From NCBI GenBank assembly GCA_034669965.1, contig JAXMOK010000001.1:944307-1008306 (forward strand): a DNA stretch of 64,000 nt. Reading direction: 5' to 3'. Made by a program: the position numbers and the translations under genes. The DNA is from HXMU1420-13 sp034669965. Its GTDB lineage: Bacteria; Bacteroidota; Rhodothermia; Balneolales; Balneolaceae. Positions 63,061 through 64,000 of this stretch are shown piece by piece (the first letter of the stretch is position 1; the number at the start of each line of letters is the position of its first letter). The notes under the pieces are model-generated. The model was not told the DNA's origin. It searched no databases and saw only the letters and a list, made by a program, of their open reading frames with translations.

Positions 63061-64000
63061 ATGACTCAAAAAAACCTGATAATTGCCTTTGGTGGCGTTT
63101 CCCCTGAACATGAAGTGTCGGTGTTAACGGCTATGCAGGTATTTGCCGCGTTAGAAGAAACTACCTACCAACTTATTCCACTTTACATCACCAAATCTGG
63201 CCATTGGCTAGGCGGTGATGCATTAAAAGATCTTAGTAATTACAAAGACCTAAACAAACTTGAAGCCGAGTGCATTCCGGTTTCGTTCTCGAAGAATGAG
63301 ATGGGAATTACTCATCTGACCGAACAAGGCAAAACCGGACTTTTTAAAAAGCCAATTAGTGTACCAGTTTACGCTATTGTGTGTGCGTTTCATGGAAGTG
63401 AAGGTGAAAACGGCGCTTTTCAAGGGATTTGTGAGCAATACAACATCCCATATACCGGTAGCGGAGTACTCGCGTCGTCGGTGGGGATGGACAAAGTAAA
63501 GGCCAAGCAGTTGTGCGAAGCCAATCAGATTCCGGTTACTTCCAGCCTCGATTTTTATGAAAGCGACTGGGACGAACATCAGGACACTATCATACAGGAA
63601 GCTGAACTACTTGGATTTCCATTGGTTGTGAAGCCTTCGTCGCTGGGAAGTAGTATCGGTGTAAAAAAAGTAGATACTACCGCTGAATTGATCGAAGCCG
63701 TTGAAATTGCTTTCCGTTATGATGCCCATTTATTGGTGGAAGTTGCTATTAATCCACTCATGGAAATTAACTGCTCTGTACTTGGCACTTCAGAAAACTG
63801 TCGCGCAAGTGTATGTGAACGACCACTCGGCAGTACAGCAACGCTCTCTTTTGAAGATAAATACCAAAGTGGCGGAGGTGCAGAAAAAGGCATGGCTTCG
63901 GCTGATCGGGTAATTCCCGCTGATATTTCGCCGGAGTTAACGGATACCATCCGCAGTATGGCGGTTCATACCTTCAAAACGTTTGATGCTTCCGGCGTTG
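63061..64000 (+). CDS. ddl: D-alanine-D-alanine ligase, 3'-truncated by window edge
   Basis: The frame opens at ATG 63061 and runs to the right edge (313 codons). It starts IIAFGGVSPEHEVSVL (Gly11, Gly12, Glu16, His17), the family's N-terminal motif, then GENGAFQG, YTGSGVLASSVGMDK and the ATP-grasp phosphate loop VVKPSSLGSSIGV. It joins two D-Ala molecules for peptidoglycan precursors in the cytoplasm. The C-terminal metal-binding part is outside the window. The GVSPEHEVSV-type N-terminus also fits the VanA-like group only weakly, so Ddl is the best call. Confidence 0.92.
   Translation, partial: MTQKNLIIAFGGVSPEHEVSVLTAMQVFAALEETTYQLIPLYITKSGHWLGGDALKDLSNYKDLNKLEAECIPVSFSKNEMGITHLTEQGKTGLFKKPISVPVYAIVCAFHGSEGENGAFQGICEQYNIPYTGSGVLASSVGMDKVKAKQLCEANQIPVTSSLDFYESDWDEHQDTIIQEAELLGFPLVVKPSSLGSSIGVKKVDTTAELIEAVEIAFRYDAHLLVEVAINPLMEINCSVLGTSENCRASVCERPLGSTATLSFEDKYQSGGGAEKGMASADRVIPADISPELTDTIRSMAVHTFKTFDASGV

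Overview
The window looks like chromosomal DNA from a member of the Bacteroidota/Balneolota, most likely a Balneola-like marine bacterium. Signs of this: a secreted protein ending in a type IX secretion (T9SS) type A sorting domain with the YPNPFNP signature, a second broken copy of such a domain, BshA of the bacillithiol pathway, a Bat-type operon, a DUF4293 protein, a CarB without its C-terminal regulatory domain, and TAnnTTTG promoter-like boxes. Base composition is moderately AT-rich. No rRNA, tRNA, CRISPR array, prophage or insertion sequence was recognised. Both window ends cut a gene: a SpoIIE-type phosphatase on the left and D-Ala-D-Ala ligase on the right.

Layout. 1-6.2 kb: phosphatase, MltF-like lytic transglycosylase, TonB-dependent receptor, DMT transporter, DUF4293 protein. 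6.2-13.1 kb: a tetR-tolC-adaptor-RND efflux operon on the minus strand with a terminator and a candidate operator. 13.2-25.6 kb: a surface polysaccharide region with a Wza-like SLBB exporter, O-antigen-ligase/polymerase, Wzz-like chain-length protein, flippase with a CTG in place of its start codon, three glycosyltransferases and WecB; the pyrimidine genes pyrR and pyrB sit inside this run. 25.7-29 kb: a lipoprotein, sucC and bshA. 29-33 kb: a Bat-like operon (two TPR/Gln-rich proteins, BatD, BatE) without the VWA proteins. 33-35.6 kb: M20 dipeptidase, VOC protein, toxin-antitoxin pair. 35.6-39.8 kb: a MacB-like export cluster without an ATPase. 40-45.7 kb: a bacterial SLC12-type cotransporter, panD, panC, a tandem palindromic repeat block and a 2-oxoacid dehydrogenase E2. 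45.8-48.3 kb: a duplicated outer-membrane-protein unit around a TolB-like propeller lipoprotein. 48.4-53 kb: recQ, a lipoprotein and a T9SS-exported pepsin-like protein. 53-57.4 kb: carAB with an attenuator-like leader. 57.7-59.1 kb: gene remnants and REP doublets. 59-64 kb: small membrane protein, penicillin acylase family hydrolase, DDAH-like hydrolase, ddl.

The clearest connected themes are envelope building (polysaccharide assembly, WecB, peptidoglycan enzymes), pyrimidine supply (pyrR, pyrB, carAB) that would feed UDP-sugar synthesis, and three export systems. The least ordinary observations are the carA leader (promoter, short ORF running through a terminator), the T9SS pepsin-like protein with two DTG motifs, the flippase with a non-canonical start, the duplicated barrel unit, and at least six different families of short palindromic repeats in the intergenic gaps. 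No wholly new system is proven by the sequence alone.
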